Origin: JAJEBT01 sp965221485 | GTDB taxonomy: Bacteria; Pseudomonadota; Alphaproteobacteria; MPNO01; UBA830 | NCBI GenBank assembly: GCA_965221485.1 | Contig: OZ244893.1 | Location: 3,782,001 to 3,846,000 of the forward strand | Direction of reading: 5' to 3' | Length of the DNA: 64,000 nucleotides | Shown: piece after piece, positions 53,301 through 62,590 of the stretch | How the letters are laid out: every line of letters begins with the position of its first letter | Position numbering within the stretch: the stretch's first letter is position 1 | Notes under the pieces: model-generated | Database searches by the model: none | What the model was told of the DNA's origin: nothing | What the model saw: only the letters and a program-made list of their open reading frames with translations | Position numbers and translations under genes: made by a program

Positions 53301-54035
53301 CTACAGAAGATGCTGTCCACCGGTCACAAACAGTTCGGTTCCCGTCACATAACCGAAATCTTCGCTGCACAATTGAAGCACTACTCCCGCTACCTCATCT
53401 GCTGTCCCCATGCGGTTCAGCGGAATACGCGGTATCAGGGCTTCATATTCGGGACCGATCATGGATGTCCTGATCTCGCCCGGTGCGATCGCGTTGACCC
53501 GGACATTCAGCTCGGCGAATTCGACGGCCAGTTCGCGGGTAAGGGACGACAGGGCCGCTTTTGATACCGCGTAAGCGGAGCCCGCGAAGGGATGGATCGC
53601 GTGTCCGGCAATCGAGGTAACATTGACCACGGTGCCACCGGCTCGATGAAGTGCGGTTGCAAATCCCCGGGAAAGAGCCAGCGGTGCGAACAAGTTCAGG
53701 TCGAAAACCTCGCGCCAGGCCTCCGGATCGCCATTCAGGCAACCGAGACGTTCCTTGTAGCTGGTCTTGGGCGACACTGCGGCATTGTTGACCAGAGCCG
53801 TGAGACCGTCATCGCCGAGAAGGTCATTGGCCAGCGTGATGAAGTCCGTGAGTTCACTCCGATTGCTCAGGTCGGCGGGGATGTGCCGGGTCCAGTTGGG
53901 ATCCCGACCGCACTCGGCGGGTACATCGTCCCGGGAACAGGTAATGATACGCCAGCCGCTGGCACTGAAACGCCGCACGGTTGCGTGACCGATTCCCCGA
54001 CTGGCTCCGGTCAGGATCAACGTCTTTGATGGCAC
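53301..54035 (-). CDS. Short-chain dehydrogenase/reductase
   Basis: The 244-residue SDR has the cofactor motif TGASRGIGHATV at residues 9-20 and NNAAVS in the middle. The catalytic Ser is in VTSIAGHAIHPFAG and the Tyr/Lys pair in SAYAVSKAALS. GLTALVNNAA and PGEIRTSM follow the typical classical-SDR pattern. The substrate is unknown. It converges with the PadR-like gene and is upstream of nothing else on its strand within 28 bases of the stress protein gene. Confidence 0.9.
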   Translation of the reverse strand: MPSKTLILTGASRGIGHATVRRFSASGWRIITCSRDDVPAECGRDPNWTRHIPADLSNRSELTDFITLANDLLGDDGLTALVNNAAVSPKTSYKERLGCLNGDPEAWREVFDLNLFAPLALSRGFATALHRAGGTVVNVTSIAGHAIHPFAGSAYAVSKAALSSLTRELAVEFAELNVRVNAIAPGEIRTSMIGPEYEALIPRIPLNRMGTADEVAGVVLQLCSEDFGYVTGTELFVTGGQHLL

Positions 54036-54063
54036 GGCCAGCCTCCTGTCATTTGATCACCCT

Positions 54064-54930
54064 CTACCGGGCCAGAAGCACGGGAATTTCAGAGTTGTTG
54101 AGAATGTAGCGGGTGCGGCCGCCGAGGACGATCTGGCGCAGTCGGCTCTGTGAATAGGCACCCTTGATCAGCAAATCCGCGCCGGACTCCATTGCCTCTT
54201 TCAGAAACGACTGCCCCAGTTCGGTCAGGGCTGAATCGAACGAGCGAATTTCTGCATCAACGCCGTGCCATTTCAGTCGCGTGACCAGCTCCGAAGCCGT
54301 CAGCGGCAGAGGTGGTGATATGTTTGCCGACAGGACCGTGACCTTGTCGGCCTCGGTCAGAGCCTGAATCGAAACTGCGATTGTTCGGGCTGCTTCCGGG
54401 CTTGCTTCCCAGGCAATGGCAATATGGGCACCGCATTTCTTCGGTGCGGTGGGCGGGGCAGCAAGAATCGGCCGACCACTGTCATAGAGTGCGGCCTCCA
54501 GAGTGATCGGGGAAGGAAGGGGGGCATTTGGCATCGGCCGGCCCACCACGATAAGGTCATGAAGCCGGCCGCGCAGCGATACAATTTCGTCCTCTCGCCC
54601 GATTTCCTCTCTCCACGAAATCGTCAGCGTGCCCGTCTTGGTCGGTGTATCGGAAACAACCAGTTTGTTCGTCTCGCAGAAAGAGTCAAACATGTGTCGG
54701 GTCTGTTCAGCCTTGCGGGCCCGTTCACGCTCTGTCGCGTCCATGATCTCCTCGATCATGGATCCGTCCATACCCTCTCCCGTGTAGGGAACCAGGCTGC
54801 GGGGATCGGGGCGTACATGCAGGGTATCGATGTGCGTGTCCCACCGCCGGGCCACGAGGAGCGCCGTTTCGAGGGTGGTACGGCCCGTGTCTGGATCGCT
54901 TAATGGGACCAGGATCGTCTTGAAGCTCAT
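54064..54930 (-). CDS. Universal stress protein family protein (two-domain)
   Basis: The 288-residue protein starts MSFKTILVPLSDPDTGRTTL, the typical Usp strand-1 motif. It is about twice the length of a single Usp domain; the second half, from about residue 160, ends with LIKGAYSQSRLRQIVLGGRT and a final strand EIPVLLAR, and the C-terminal GxxG-like region matches UspE-type proteins without a fully standard ATP loop. The ATG at 54930 was chosen to give the family start. Confidence 0.88.
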   Translation of the reverse strand: MSFKTILVPLSDPDTGRTTLETALLVARRWDTHIDTLHVRPDPRSLVPYTGEGMDGSMIEEIMDATERERARKAEQTRHMFDSFCETNKLVVSDTPTKTGTLTISWREEIGREDEIVSLRGRLHDLIVVGRPMPNAPLPSPITLEAALYDSGRPILAAPPTAPKKCGAHIAIAWEASPEAARTIAVSIQALTEADKVTVLSANISPPLPLTASELVTRLKWHGVDAEIRSFDSALTELGQSFLKEAMESGADLLIKGAYSQSRLRQIVLGGRTRYILNNSEIPVLLAR

Positions 54931-55074
54931 CTTATTCGTCCCGACCGGGTGCGTCTGTGAGGCGAACATGCCTGATTGCAACCCGTAAAGAAATGGAACA
55001 ATTCACGTTCCACTTCAAGCCTGTTGTTGTTCTGAAGACAATCCGGTTGTCGGCCGGATCCCGGTTCGTATTTC

Positions 55075-55701
55075 TCATGGAAACAGCTGGAAGACAGACC
55101 AGCCGCCGTCTTCATCCCACTCGTGAACGATGCGTTCATGCAGCCGAAACGGCTTGCTGCGCCAGAATTCGATCCGATCCGGAATAACGCGAAATCCCGT
55201 CCAATGAGGAGGTCGCGGCACGGCACCTGTACCGAACTTTACAGCAAATCTGGCGACGTTTTTTTCCAGTTCGAACGGGTCTTCCAGTGGACGGGACTGA
55301 TCCGACGCCCAGGCTCCGATCTGACTGCCCCGGGGGCGCGAAGCGAAGTAGGCGTCAGCCTCCTCCTCGGAGACGGTTTCGACCCTCCCTTCGATACGAA
55401 CCTGTCGACGCAGTGATGACCAGTAAAACACGAGAGAGGCCCAGGGATTGCCGTCCAGTTCTTGCCCCTTGCGGCTTTCGGTGTTGGTATAGAACACGAA
55501 CCCGCGTTCATCGGCCTCTTTCAGGAGAACCATCCGGCCAGATGGGCGACCAGAGTTGTCGACCGTTGACAGTGTCATCGCTGTGGGATCGCCGGATTCG
55601 GCTTCCCGGGCTTCTTTCAGCCATGACTGAAATTGTAGAACCGGGTGATTTTGAAGCCGGGCCGTCCGGGAATCCGGGAGTACGGGGGCGGACTCAGACA
55701 T
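55075..55701 (-). CDS. pdxH: Pyridoxamine 5'-phosphate oxidase PdxH
   Basis: PdxH oxidises pyridoxine/pyridoxamine phosphate to PLP with FMN and oxygen. The 208-residue protein has the FMN-binding AMTLSTVDNSGRPSGRMVLL, FYTNTESRKGQELDGNPWAS, RRQVRIEGRVE and the C-terminal signature FWRSKPFRLHERIVHEW. It supplies PLP to enzymes such as HemA and SerC in the same window, although that is only a pathway link. The length is normal. Confidence 0.95.
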   Translation of the reverse strand: MSESAPVLPDSRTARLQNHPVLQFQSWLKEAREAESGDPTAMTLSTVDNSGRPSGRMVLLKEADERGFVFYTNTESRKGQELDGNPWASLVFYWSSLRRQVRIEGRVETVSEEEADAYFASRPRGSQIGAWASDQSRPLEDPFELEKNVARFAVKFGTGAVPRPPHWTGFRVIPDRIEFWRSKPFRLHERIVHEWDEDGGWSVFQLFP

Positions 55702-56849
55702 GGGTCATGCTCAACTTCGATCTGTCTGTACTATGACAGGCAGGTGGTTGCGCCAAAATCGGCAAAGGTGTTGGACTGTGGCCATGGCGGCAGGATTTCC
55801 TCGAATCACGCGAGTGTAAGCCCGCCAGCCGCGTCTTCCAAGAGTGTGAAATCGTGTTTGCCGAATTCAGATAGCTTTCCCCGAGCTGTCACGGCTCCGG
55901 CCTGTAGCAAAACCATACTGACCCGGGTGCGCGATGAAAGGTCCAAGAGGCTGGAGCGGAACCGGATCAGATTGGGGGTCGTGACCTTCCCGGCCAACCC
56001 GCAGATGATGACGCGGAGCCCATCCGTCGCTGGATCGACAAAAGGACGGGACAAGGTTGTTTATTCCACGGGAGGACAGTTTGGAGGTGAAATAAAAGGG
56101 TCGAACCAAACATAGGTCCGTGAGTATTGACGGGCGGGACGTGCCATCTTCCATCCGGCGGCTGACTTTCAGGACGATGAACGACGGCTTGCTGACAATA
56201 AAATCGTGAAATCGAATGATCCGCACGTCCTGGCCCTGGCGAGATATTCCGGGGCGCGCATTCTGTACACCGGCGACGGTGATCTGATCGATGACTTCAG
56301 GAACAAGCAGCTGATTGATGAACCGAGAGGCAAGGTTTATTCGGGCTTCCGGAATGAAGACTTGCTTCGTCGATACCCCTGTCGACCTGAGCAGCGAGGA
56401 GACTTGACATGGGCTGCCCGGCAACGCCGCGACAGCCATCCGGGAACGGGATGCGATCAGCAACGAATGTGAGATCCTTGGTGTCGGCTCAAGATGTATA
56501 CGCCACAGCAACTGCCACTGCAGTGAAGGCGGTTGCGCGAGGTACAGAAGCAGTCAACAAAATATCGGACTCCGCAGAGAGCATGTGACTCTGGTTTGCA
56601 CTGGCGGCCCGAGTGACGCATCGCCAGCATATCGGGATCACCTGGCTGTGGTTCGTTGCGGGGTCAGGCCAATTCGCCTGTCGGAATCTCTTGCGTTATA
56701 ATTCGGGCCTTCGTGGGCGTTTCTGGTCGGGACGGATAATGTCGCGAAAGCGCCAGACCCGCTTTGCAGACCCTTGCGGGATCCTCGCGCATGATGTTTA
56801 TGCAAACCGCGAAACCCACAGGTAACGAACCGCGTCAAGGTGGCAGGGC
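55702..56849. other. Gene-poor interval between pdxH and the LLM oxidoreductase
   Basis: This 1148-base stretch holds only the PIN-domain remnant at 56001-56472. A frame near 56475-56588 encodes a short Ala/Thr-rich helical peptide (SAQDVYATATATAVKAVARG) without a recognised family. No RNA gene or repeat was seen. The whole block looks like eroded former coding sequence. Confidence 0.5.
56001..56472 (+). pseudogene. Decayed PIN-domain nuclease gene
   Basis: One frame reads KVVYSTGGQFGGEIKGSNQT, then TAG at 56113, a short stretch with TGA at 56128, and continues with RRLADNKIVKSNDPHVLALA and YTGDGDLIDDFRNKQLIDEP to 56472. The ALAR-SGA-x4-TGDGDL-IDDF and PRGKVYS elements resemble the C-terminal half of PIN-type nucleases. 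A second frame (ADDDAEPIRRWIDKR) upstream, from 56001, matches the preceding segment. Two in-frame stops and at least one frameshift indicate decay. The N-terminus was not found. Confidence 0.45.
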
Positions 56850-57860
56850 ATGAAATTTGGACTCTTCGGCGGGGGCATTGCCCGACGCGGCGATGCAACC
56901 CCGGACAGCCACGGATACGGAAAGCTTATCGCGTTGGTGGAGGAAGCCGAGAGGCTTGGATTCCACAGTGTCTTCCTGGTCGAGCATCATTTTACCGGGG
57001 CAGGTCAAATCTCGGCGACCCTCAATCTCCTCACCTACCTGGCGGCCAGAACCGAACGCATTCGGCTGGGAACAGCGGTCACGGTTCTGCCATGGCACGA
57101 TCCGGTTTTGCTCGCTGAACAGACCGCGACGCTGGATCTGTTGTCGCATGGACGGCTCGATTTCGGCATTGGCAAGGGTTACCGGGATGCAGAATTCGCA
57201 AGCTTTCGTATACCGAAAGAGGAAGCGCTGGACCGGTACGAAGAATCGCTCGGGCTGATCGTCAGATCCTGGACTTCGGACGAGCGATTCAGCCATCAGG
57301 GGAAGTACTGGCAATACAGCAATATTGTGGTCGAACCACCAGTCATACAGAAGCCGCATCCACCGTTATGGACGGCAGCAGGGACTGACGAGTCCATCGA
57401 GCGGGTCGCAAGATCAGGATTGAACGTCATGTTCGATCAGTTTGGCAGCGTCGCTCGCACCAGGGAGCGGATCGAAGTCTGGAGAACCGCCTGTGCCCGG
57501 ACCGGCCGCTCCTTCGATCCCATGCAGGTAGCTCTGGCCCGAGCCATCGTTGTTACCAAGGATGAGCACGAATACGAATCAGCGATCAAGGCCCGCGAAA
57601 CGCGCGTTGCGAATATGATCGGGGCCTATGGAGCGCTGCCCGGTCTCGGACAAAACAAGCCCGAAACCTATGCAGATCCGGATCTGGCATCTGATGCCCT
57701 GATCGGTGGTTCCCGATCGGTTGTGCATCGCCTCCGCCAACTGCAGGATATGGGATTCGAATACATTCTCATGCTTGTTCCCGACAATATCGATCAGCTG
57801 CGCCGATTCGCTCACGAAGTCATGCCGGAACTGCAGGACGAAAGCTTGCAAGTCGCCTGA
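56850..57860 (+). CDS. LLM-class flavin-dependent oxidoreductase
   Basis: The 336-residue protein belongs to the luciferase-like monooxygenase class that uses reduced FMN. The N-terminal MKFGLFGGG, the beta-alpha barrel core WHDPVLLAEQTATLDLLSHGRLDFGIGKGY (in two parts), and the SVFLVEHHFT segment are typical. HP-rich PHPPLWTAAGTDES occurs in the middle. Reactions in this class range from alkanal oxidation to desulfonation; the substrate is not evident. It follows the pseudogene interval on the same strand. Confidence 0.9.
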   Translation: MKFGLFGGGIARRGDATPDSHGYGKLIALVEEAERLGFHSVFLVEHHFTGAGQISATLNLLTYLAARTERIRLGTAVTVLPWHDPVLLAEQTATLDLLSHGRLDFGIGKGYRDAEFASFRIPKEEALDRYEESLGLIVRSWTSDERFSHQGKYWQYSNIVVEPPVIQKPHPPLWTAAGTDESIERVARSGLNVMFDQFGSVARTRERIEVWRTACARTGRSFDPMQVALARAIVVTKDEHEYESAIKARETRVANMIGAYGALPGLGQNKPETYADPDLASDALIGGSRSVVHRLRQLQDMGFEYILMLVPDNIDQLRRFAHEVMPELQDESLQVA

Positions 57861-58386
57861 TCCGGACAGCGGTTCGTTTCATCCCGGAACAGGAACAGCG
57901 CGAATGCATGGTGAGCCGGTTCGATCGGTTGTAATGGTCTACCGGAAACTGCTCCTCAAGTTACCTGTCAGAGTTTCCGTAAGATCGCTGTCGGTGCTTT
58001 GGAGCAGGTCCCGATACAGGAAAAACCCGTCGCCGTTGCGAGGACCACCGACCTCACCCCTCTGCCCTGCCAGGATGGGAGCGGGCGGAAGGGAATTGCC
58101 ACTTCGCGCTGTTCCGGGCCGGACAACACCGGGCGTTCCATGGGGAGGAGCAGCGCGGAGCCGTTAAAAAATCTGGTCGCAATGAGCAACGGAACTGTAT
58201 GAGGGATGCATACGCAAGGGGATTGGATGAGAACATGTCCCTGACACACAGCCTTTCTATTCTTCTGGCCGAATATTGCATTGCGGACTATATTCGGATG
58301 ATATTCGTCAGGCTCCGATGGTTGGACTGCAGATGCGTCGCCCTCGCGAGCCTCGGCGCTTGATGAAATGAGGAGCAAGCCCGCAA
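57861..58386. other. Spacer upstream of the glycine-zipper lipoprotein gene
   Basis: These 526 bases hold no supported gene. The last 120 bases, AT-richer than the rest, probably contain the lipoprotein promoter, but no consensus pair was certain. A GAGGAGC site precedes the lipoprotein ATG. Confidence 0.5.
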
Positions 58387-58863
58387 ATGAAACGTTGCAG
58401 ATATCTCATTCCGCTTGTCATTGCCGGCGGTCTGGTCATCACCGGATGCGCACCGGAAGGACCGAAACAGACCGGGGGGGCCCTGATCGGAGCCGTGGTC
58501 GGCGGTGTTCTCGGATCGAAGGTTGGAAAGGGCTCAGGCAGAGCCGCCGCTATCGGGCTGGGCACCCTGTCCGGTGCGCTGCTTGGAAGTGAAATCGGAA
58601 AATCACTCGACAGGGCGGACCGCCTCGCAATGGCACAAACCACCCGGAATGCGCTTGAAGAGGCCCCGTCCGGTTACACATCCACATGGCGCAACCCGGA
58701 CAGCGGGAACAGCGGCACGATCACTCCAAAACGGACCTATTATGCCGCGAACCGCCAGCCCTGCCGTGAATATACGCAGACTGTCACCATTGGCGGAAAC
58801 ACCGAGCAGGCCTATGGCAGGGCTTGTCGGCAGGCTGACGGTTCGTGGAAAATTGTGAACTGA
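58387..58863 (+). CDS. Glycine-zipper outer-membrane lipoprotein (RT0821/17-kDa antigen family)
   Basis: The 158-residue protein has a lipoprotein signal ending in the lipobox GLVITGC, with lipidated Cys21. A glycine-zipper stretch GGALIGAVVGGVLGSKVGKG and a second GLGTLSGALLGSEIGKSL follow at residues 30-75, the 2TM segment of the Rickettsia 17-kDa antigen family. The C-terminal half is a small domain with CREYTQTVTIGG and ACRQADGSWKIV. It should sit in the outer membrane. The lipid is attached by Lgt, encoded in this window. Confidence 0.9.
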   Translation: MKRCRYLIPLVIAGGLVITGCAPEGPKQTGGALIGAVVGGVLGSKVGKGSGRAAAIGLGTLSGALLGSEIGKSLDRADRLAMAQTTRNALEEAPSGYTSTWRNPDSGNSGTITPKRTYYAANRQPCREYTQTVTIGGNTEQAYGRACRQADGSWKIVN

Positions 58864-59017
58864 TTTCTCCGATTTGAGGAGTACACAGGCAGATCCGGAC
58901 CAAGGTGACGGTCGATATTGGTTGACCAGACCGGTACGAAACTGAACCTGTGTCATCGGTCGTCATGTGAAAGACGGCCTTGGGAAGCGTTCGAATAATG
59001 TGCTGCTCCGGAATGTA

Positions 59018-59839
59018 ATGGTGGATACGGGTACGTTGATGCAGGGCAAGCGCGGCCTCGTGATGGGGGTCGCAAATGACAGGTCAATCGCCTGGGGAAT
59101 CAGCGAGGCCCTGGCATCACAGGGCGCCGAACTGGCTTTTACCTATCAGATCGAGGCGCTCGGAAAACGGGTTCGGCCCCTGGCCAATCGGCTGGGCTCG
59201 GAGATGGTACTGCCCTGTGACGTAGAGGATCCCGGGAGCATGGATGCCGTATTCGAGGTCCTGGGAAGGGAATGGGGAAGCCTTGATTTTCTTGTTCATG
59301 CCATTGCCTTCTCTGACAAGCAGGAACTGAAGGGGAAATATTTCGATACGAGTGCGGAGAATTTTTCCCGCACCATGCATATTTCCTGTTATTCGTTCAC
59401 GGCACTGTGCCAGAGAGCCGTCCCGTTGATGACGGAGGGAGGCAGTCTTCTCACCCTGACCTATTACGGAGCGGAGCGGGTCATGCCGCACTACAACGTG
59501 ATGGGTGTGGCCAAGGCGGCCCTTGAGGCCAGCGTTCGCTATCTTGCGGTCGATCTTGGCGGATCCAATATTCGCGTCAATGCGATTTCTGCGGGACCCA
59601 TAAAGACGCTTGCTGCGTCGGGCATTGGTGATTTTCGCTATATTCTCAAGTGGAACGAGTACAACGCGCCCCTCAAGCGGAACGTGACGATCAGCGATGT
59701 AGGGTCGTCCGCCCTGTACCTTCTCTCTGACCTCGGAGCGGGAGTCACCGGAGAGGTTCATCATGTCGATTGCGGCTATCATGTCGTGGGAATGAAGGCT
59801 GTGGATGCACCGGATATAGCCGTCGTCCACGACACGTAA
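59018..59839 (+). CDS. fabI: Enoyl-[acyl-carrier-protein] reductase FabI
   Basis: FabI catalyses the last reduction of each fatty-acid elongation cycle with NAD(P)H and is the target of triclosan. The 273-residue protein has GKRGLVMGVANDRSIAWGIS at the cofactor site and the active-site Tyr/Lys in YNVMGVAKAALE, following the TYYGAERV motif. The frame extends upstream, but ATG 59018 gives the usual start; ATG 59039 is an alternative. It is followed by aroC after 4 bases. Confidence 0.95.
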   Translation: MVDTGTLMQGKRGLVMGVANDRSIAWGISEALASQGAELAFTYQIEALGKRVRPLANRLGSEMVLPCDVEDPGSMDAVFEVLGREWGSLDFLVHAIAFSDKQELKGKYFDTSAENFSRTMHISCYSFTALCQRAVPLMTEGGSLLTLTYYGAERVMPHYNVMGVAKAALEASVRYLAVDLGGSNIRVNAISAGPIKTLAASGIGDFRYILKWNEYNAPLKRNVTISDVGSSALYLLSDLGAGVTGEVHHVDCGYHVVGMKAVDAPDIAVVHDT

Positions 59840-59843
59840 CCGA

Positions 59844-60932
59844 ATGTCACATAACAGTTTCGGACATCTGTTTCGGGTTACGACCTGGGGCGAGAGTCAC
59901 GGTCCTGCGATCGGTTGCGTAGTAGACGGCGCACCGCCGGAACTCCCTCTGTGCGAAGCCGATATCCAGACCTGGCTTGACAAGCGTCGGCCGGGCAGTT
60001 CGCGATTTGTGACGCAGCGGCAGGAACCGGACCAGGTCGAGATCCTGTCCGGAGTGTTTCAAGGCCTGACGACAGGGACGCCGATTGGTCTACTGATCCG
60101 CAACCAGGATGCGCGGTCCCGGGACTACAGCGCGATCCGTGACAAGTTTCGTCCGGGTCACGCGGATTACAGCTACTGGGCAAAATACGGGATTAGGGAT
60201 TATCGAGGTGGCGGCCGGGCCTCGGCACGGGAAACCGCCTGCCGGGTCGCGGCGGGTGCTATTGCTCGCAAGATCTTGGGTCCTGACATCAATATCCGCG
60301 GTGCGATGGTCCAACTGGGTGAGCGTGTCGTTGATCGGTCGCGATGGAGTTGGGAGGCGCGGGAGCATAATCCGTTCTGGTGTCCCGATGAGGTGGAGGC
60401 TGCTGAGTGGGAGACATATCTGGATTCCGTTCGCATCAACCGCTCTTCGGTGGGCGCCGTTATCGAGATTGCTGCGTCCGGCGTACCCGCTGGACTGGGG
60501 GCGCCCATTTACGGGAAACTGGATGCGGATCTGGCAGCCGCGATGATGGGGATCAACGCGGTCAAGGGGGTCGAAATCGGAGCCGGCTTCAGAGCAGCGA
60601 CATTGTCAGGTGAGCAAAACGCCGACGAAATGAGGCAGGAAAACGGGGATGTCGTCTTTCTGTCCAACCATGCAGGGGGCATCCTCGGCGGCATATCCAC
60701 CGGACAGGACATCGTGGTGCGTTACGCCGTCAAACCGACCAGCTCCCTGCCCACCCCGATACGAACGGTGACGACGACCGGAGAGAACACCGAAATCGTC
60801 ACAACCGGCCGGCACGATCCCTGTGTCGGCATTCGCAGTGTTCCGGTCGGAGAGGCCATGATGGCTTGTGTTCTGGCTGATCACTGGCTCCGGCACCAGG
60901 CCCAGCACAGCGGTAATCCGGCAAACAGCTGA
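59844..60932 (+). CDS. aroC: Chorismate synthase AroC
   Basis: AroC converts EPSP to chorismate with reduced FMN. The 362-residue protein shows the three family signatures: GESHGPAIGCVVDGAPP near residue 15, GRASARETACRVAAGA near 130, and the C-terminal R-H-D motif in TGRHDPCVGIRSVPV. It follows fabI closely, so the two are probably co-transcribed. It converges with xseB. Confidence 0.96.
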   Translation: MSHNSFGHLFRVTTWGESHGPAIGCVVDGAPPELPLCEADIQTWLDKRRPGSSRFVTQRQEPDQVEILSGVFQGLTTGTPIGLLIRNQDARSRDYSAIRDKFRPGHADYSYWAKYGIRDYRGGGRASARETACRVAAGAIARKILGPDINIRGAMVQLGERVVDRSRWSWEAREHNPFWCPDEVEAAEWETYLDSVRINRSSVGAVIEIAASGVPAGLGAPIYGKLDADLAAAMMGINAVKGVEIGAGFRAATLSGEQNADEMRQENGDVVFLSNHAGGILGGISTGQDIVVRYAVKPTSSLPTPIRTVTTTGENTEIVTTGRHDPCVGIRSVPVGEAMMACVLADHWLRHQAQHSGNPANS

Positions 60933-61001
60933 TGCCGTCCGAACGAAAGCTCAGTCCCGGAAGGACGCCAAAGGCCAGGACTCCGCGGATGGCGAGGCTG
61001 A

Positions 61002-61253
61002 TCATTCCAGATCTGATGGTGACGCCGTGATGTCTCCGTTGGGGCCCAGCGCAATCGTTTCGACCTTTGCCTGTGCTTCCTTGAGTTTCTTCTCGCAATG
61101 TGATTTCAGAAGCGCCCCGCGCTGATAGGCATTGATAGACTCTTCAAGGGAACTGCGTCCCGACTCGAGTGTCTTTACAATCCCCTCCAGTTCCTCGAGC
61201 GCTTGCTCGAACGACAATGATGCAATGTCCGGACGGCCCGGGTCTGTCGTCAC
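61002..61253 (-). CDS. xseB: Exodeoxyribonuclease VII small subunit XseB
   Basis: XseB binds the large subunit XseA to form the exonuclease that degrades single-stranded DNA. The 83-residue helical protein contains SFEQALEELEGIVKTLESGR and the LEESINAYQRGALLKSHCEK helix typical of the family. The start is GTG at 61253, supported by AAAGGAAA nine bases upstream; the longer frame reaches back into the preceding gene region. It lies 43 bases after hdaH. Usual neighbours such as ispA and dxs are not on this side. Confidence 0.92.
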   Translation of the reverse strand: MTTDPGRPDIASLSFEQALEELEGIVKTLESGRSSLEESINAYQRGALLKSHCEKKLKEAQAKVETIALGPNGDITASPSDLE

Positions 61254-61296
61254 TGGGTTTCCTTTCGCTTTGATGTTTCCGGAACCTGAACCCGGC

Positions 61297-62277
61297 CTAT
61301 CGTGTGGTTGGTGCGCGGGACGGGCCAACGCTTCCACTTGGAACGTCGTGATCAGCCGACATCAGGGCCGCGACGTGAGCCTGCACGCAATTTCCCAGCG
61401 CCTCCAGATTGTAACCGCCCTCCAGCGTTGAAACCAGCCGCGACTCCGCGAACTCCGCGGCAACCTCCATCAATTTGCGCGTTGCCCACTCAAAGTCCCT
61501 TTCCTCGAAGTTCAAGGACGCCAGCGGGTCCCGGGCGTGAGCATCGAATCCGGCCGATATCATGACCATGTGGGGTGCAAAGTCACGGAGCGCGGGCAGG
61601 ATCCGGGTTTCCATCGCTGTTCGGAATTCCGTACTTCCGGCACCTGATTCCAGAGGCACGTTGACGATATTACCGACCCCGGTTTCGCTGGCCGCACCGG
61701 TCCCCGGATAGAACGGATACTGGTGGCTGGACGCGAAAAAGGTATCAGGATCGTCCTGAAACATCGCTTGGGTCCCGTTTCCGTGGTGTACATCGAAATC
61801 AATAATTGCGATCCGCTTCAGACCATGGACATGGCGCGCGTGTTGAGCTCCAACAGCCACATTGTTGAACAGGCAGAACCCCATGCTGCGACTTGATTCC
61901 GCGTGGTGTCCAGGGGGGCGTACAGCACAAAATGCATTGACCGTCTCGCCCTTGATGACGTCGTCGACGGCGGCGATAACGGCACCTGCAGCATGGAGCG
62001 CCGCTTCTCCCGAGCCGGAGGAGACGACGGTGTCCGGATCCAGACGGGCATAGTCGCTGTCAGGGATCAAGGACAGGGTGCGATCCAGGTATCGGTCGTC
62101 ATGCACGGCGCCAAGACTTTCAAGGGTTGCCGGGGCGGGCTCACAACGGCGAAGGGCTGAGAAGGAATCTCCGGCAAGAGCCTTATCGACTGCCTCGATT
62201 CTGGCAATCCGTTCCGGGTGCCCCGGGCTCGTATCATGCCGATGTACGCTTGGATGGGTATAGAGAGAGGTTGTCAT
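61297..62277 (-). CDS. Histone-deacetylase-family amidohydrolase (HdaH-like)
   Basis: Bacterial class II HDAC homologues remove acetyl groups from small amides or proteins. The 326-residue protein holds the family motifs RPPGHHAESSRSMGFCLFNN (His pair of the charge relay), IDFDVHHGNGTQ (zinc ligands Asp and His), SAGFDAH (further ligand) and EGGYN at the C-terminus (catalytic Tyr). The ATG at 62277 gives MTTSLYTHPSVHRHD. It is upstream of xseB on the same strand. The biological substrate is unknown; acetylpolyamines are a frequent possibility. Confidence 0.92.
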   Translation of the reverse strand: MTTSLYTHPSVHRHDTSPGHPERIARIEAVDKALAGDSFSALRRCEPAPATLESLGAVHDDRYLDRTLSLIPDSDYARLDPDTVVSSGSGEAALHAAGAVIAAVDDVIKGETVNAFCAVRPPGHHAESSRSMGFCLFNNVAVGAQHARHVHGLKRIAIIDFDVHHGNGTQAMFQDDPDTFFASSHQYPFYPGTGAASETGVGNIVNVPLESGAGSTEFRTAMETRILPALRDFAPHMVMISAGFDAHARDPLASLNFEERDFEWATRKLMEVAAEFAESRLVSTLEGGYNLEALGNCVQAHVAALMSADHDVPSGSVGPSRAPTTR

Positions 62278-62590
62278 GACGTCGCTTTCAGGCCTCCAAC
62301 CCGGAGTATAGGGAATAGAAGTCTGATGGTGAATCAAAGGTTGATGCATTGAAGGCGATATCGAACCCCGCCCTCCACCAGCCACCGGATGAGCAATACC
62401 CTTGCCCCTGCCCAATCGCATTTTCCTGTTTAGCAGAGCCGTCGCCCGGATGGAGGCGGTTCCGGGACTGGTTTGGCAGTTCACAATGACATGGGCTGTT
62501 CAACCCGAATTACCGGGTTGCGTAAACGGTACGGGAGAAGCCGCCGATACCCGGATATGAAAGCCGGGCGACATCAGGCATTCTTGCCGG
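62278..62590. other. Spacer between hdaH and the GST gene
   Basis: This 313-base stretch holds the hdaH promoter region and a 7-bp stem hairpin at 62501-62520, listed separately. No gene or RNA was recognised. Confidence 0.5.
62501..62520. terminator. Hairpin downstream of the GST gene
   Basis: CAACCCG and CGGGTTG form a perfect 7-bp stem around AATTAC, 71 bases past the GST stop on the minus strand. No U-tract follows, so it may be a weak or Rho-assisted terminator. Confidence 0.4.

Noticed and set aside
55806..56054. An 82-codon frame on the minus strand
   Set aside because: No family was recognised and it overlaps the start of the PIN-like remnant on the other strand.
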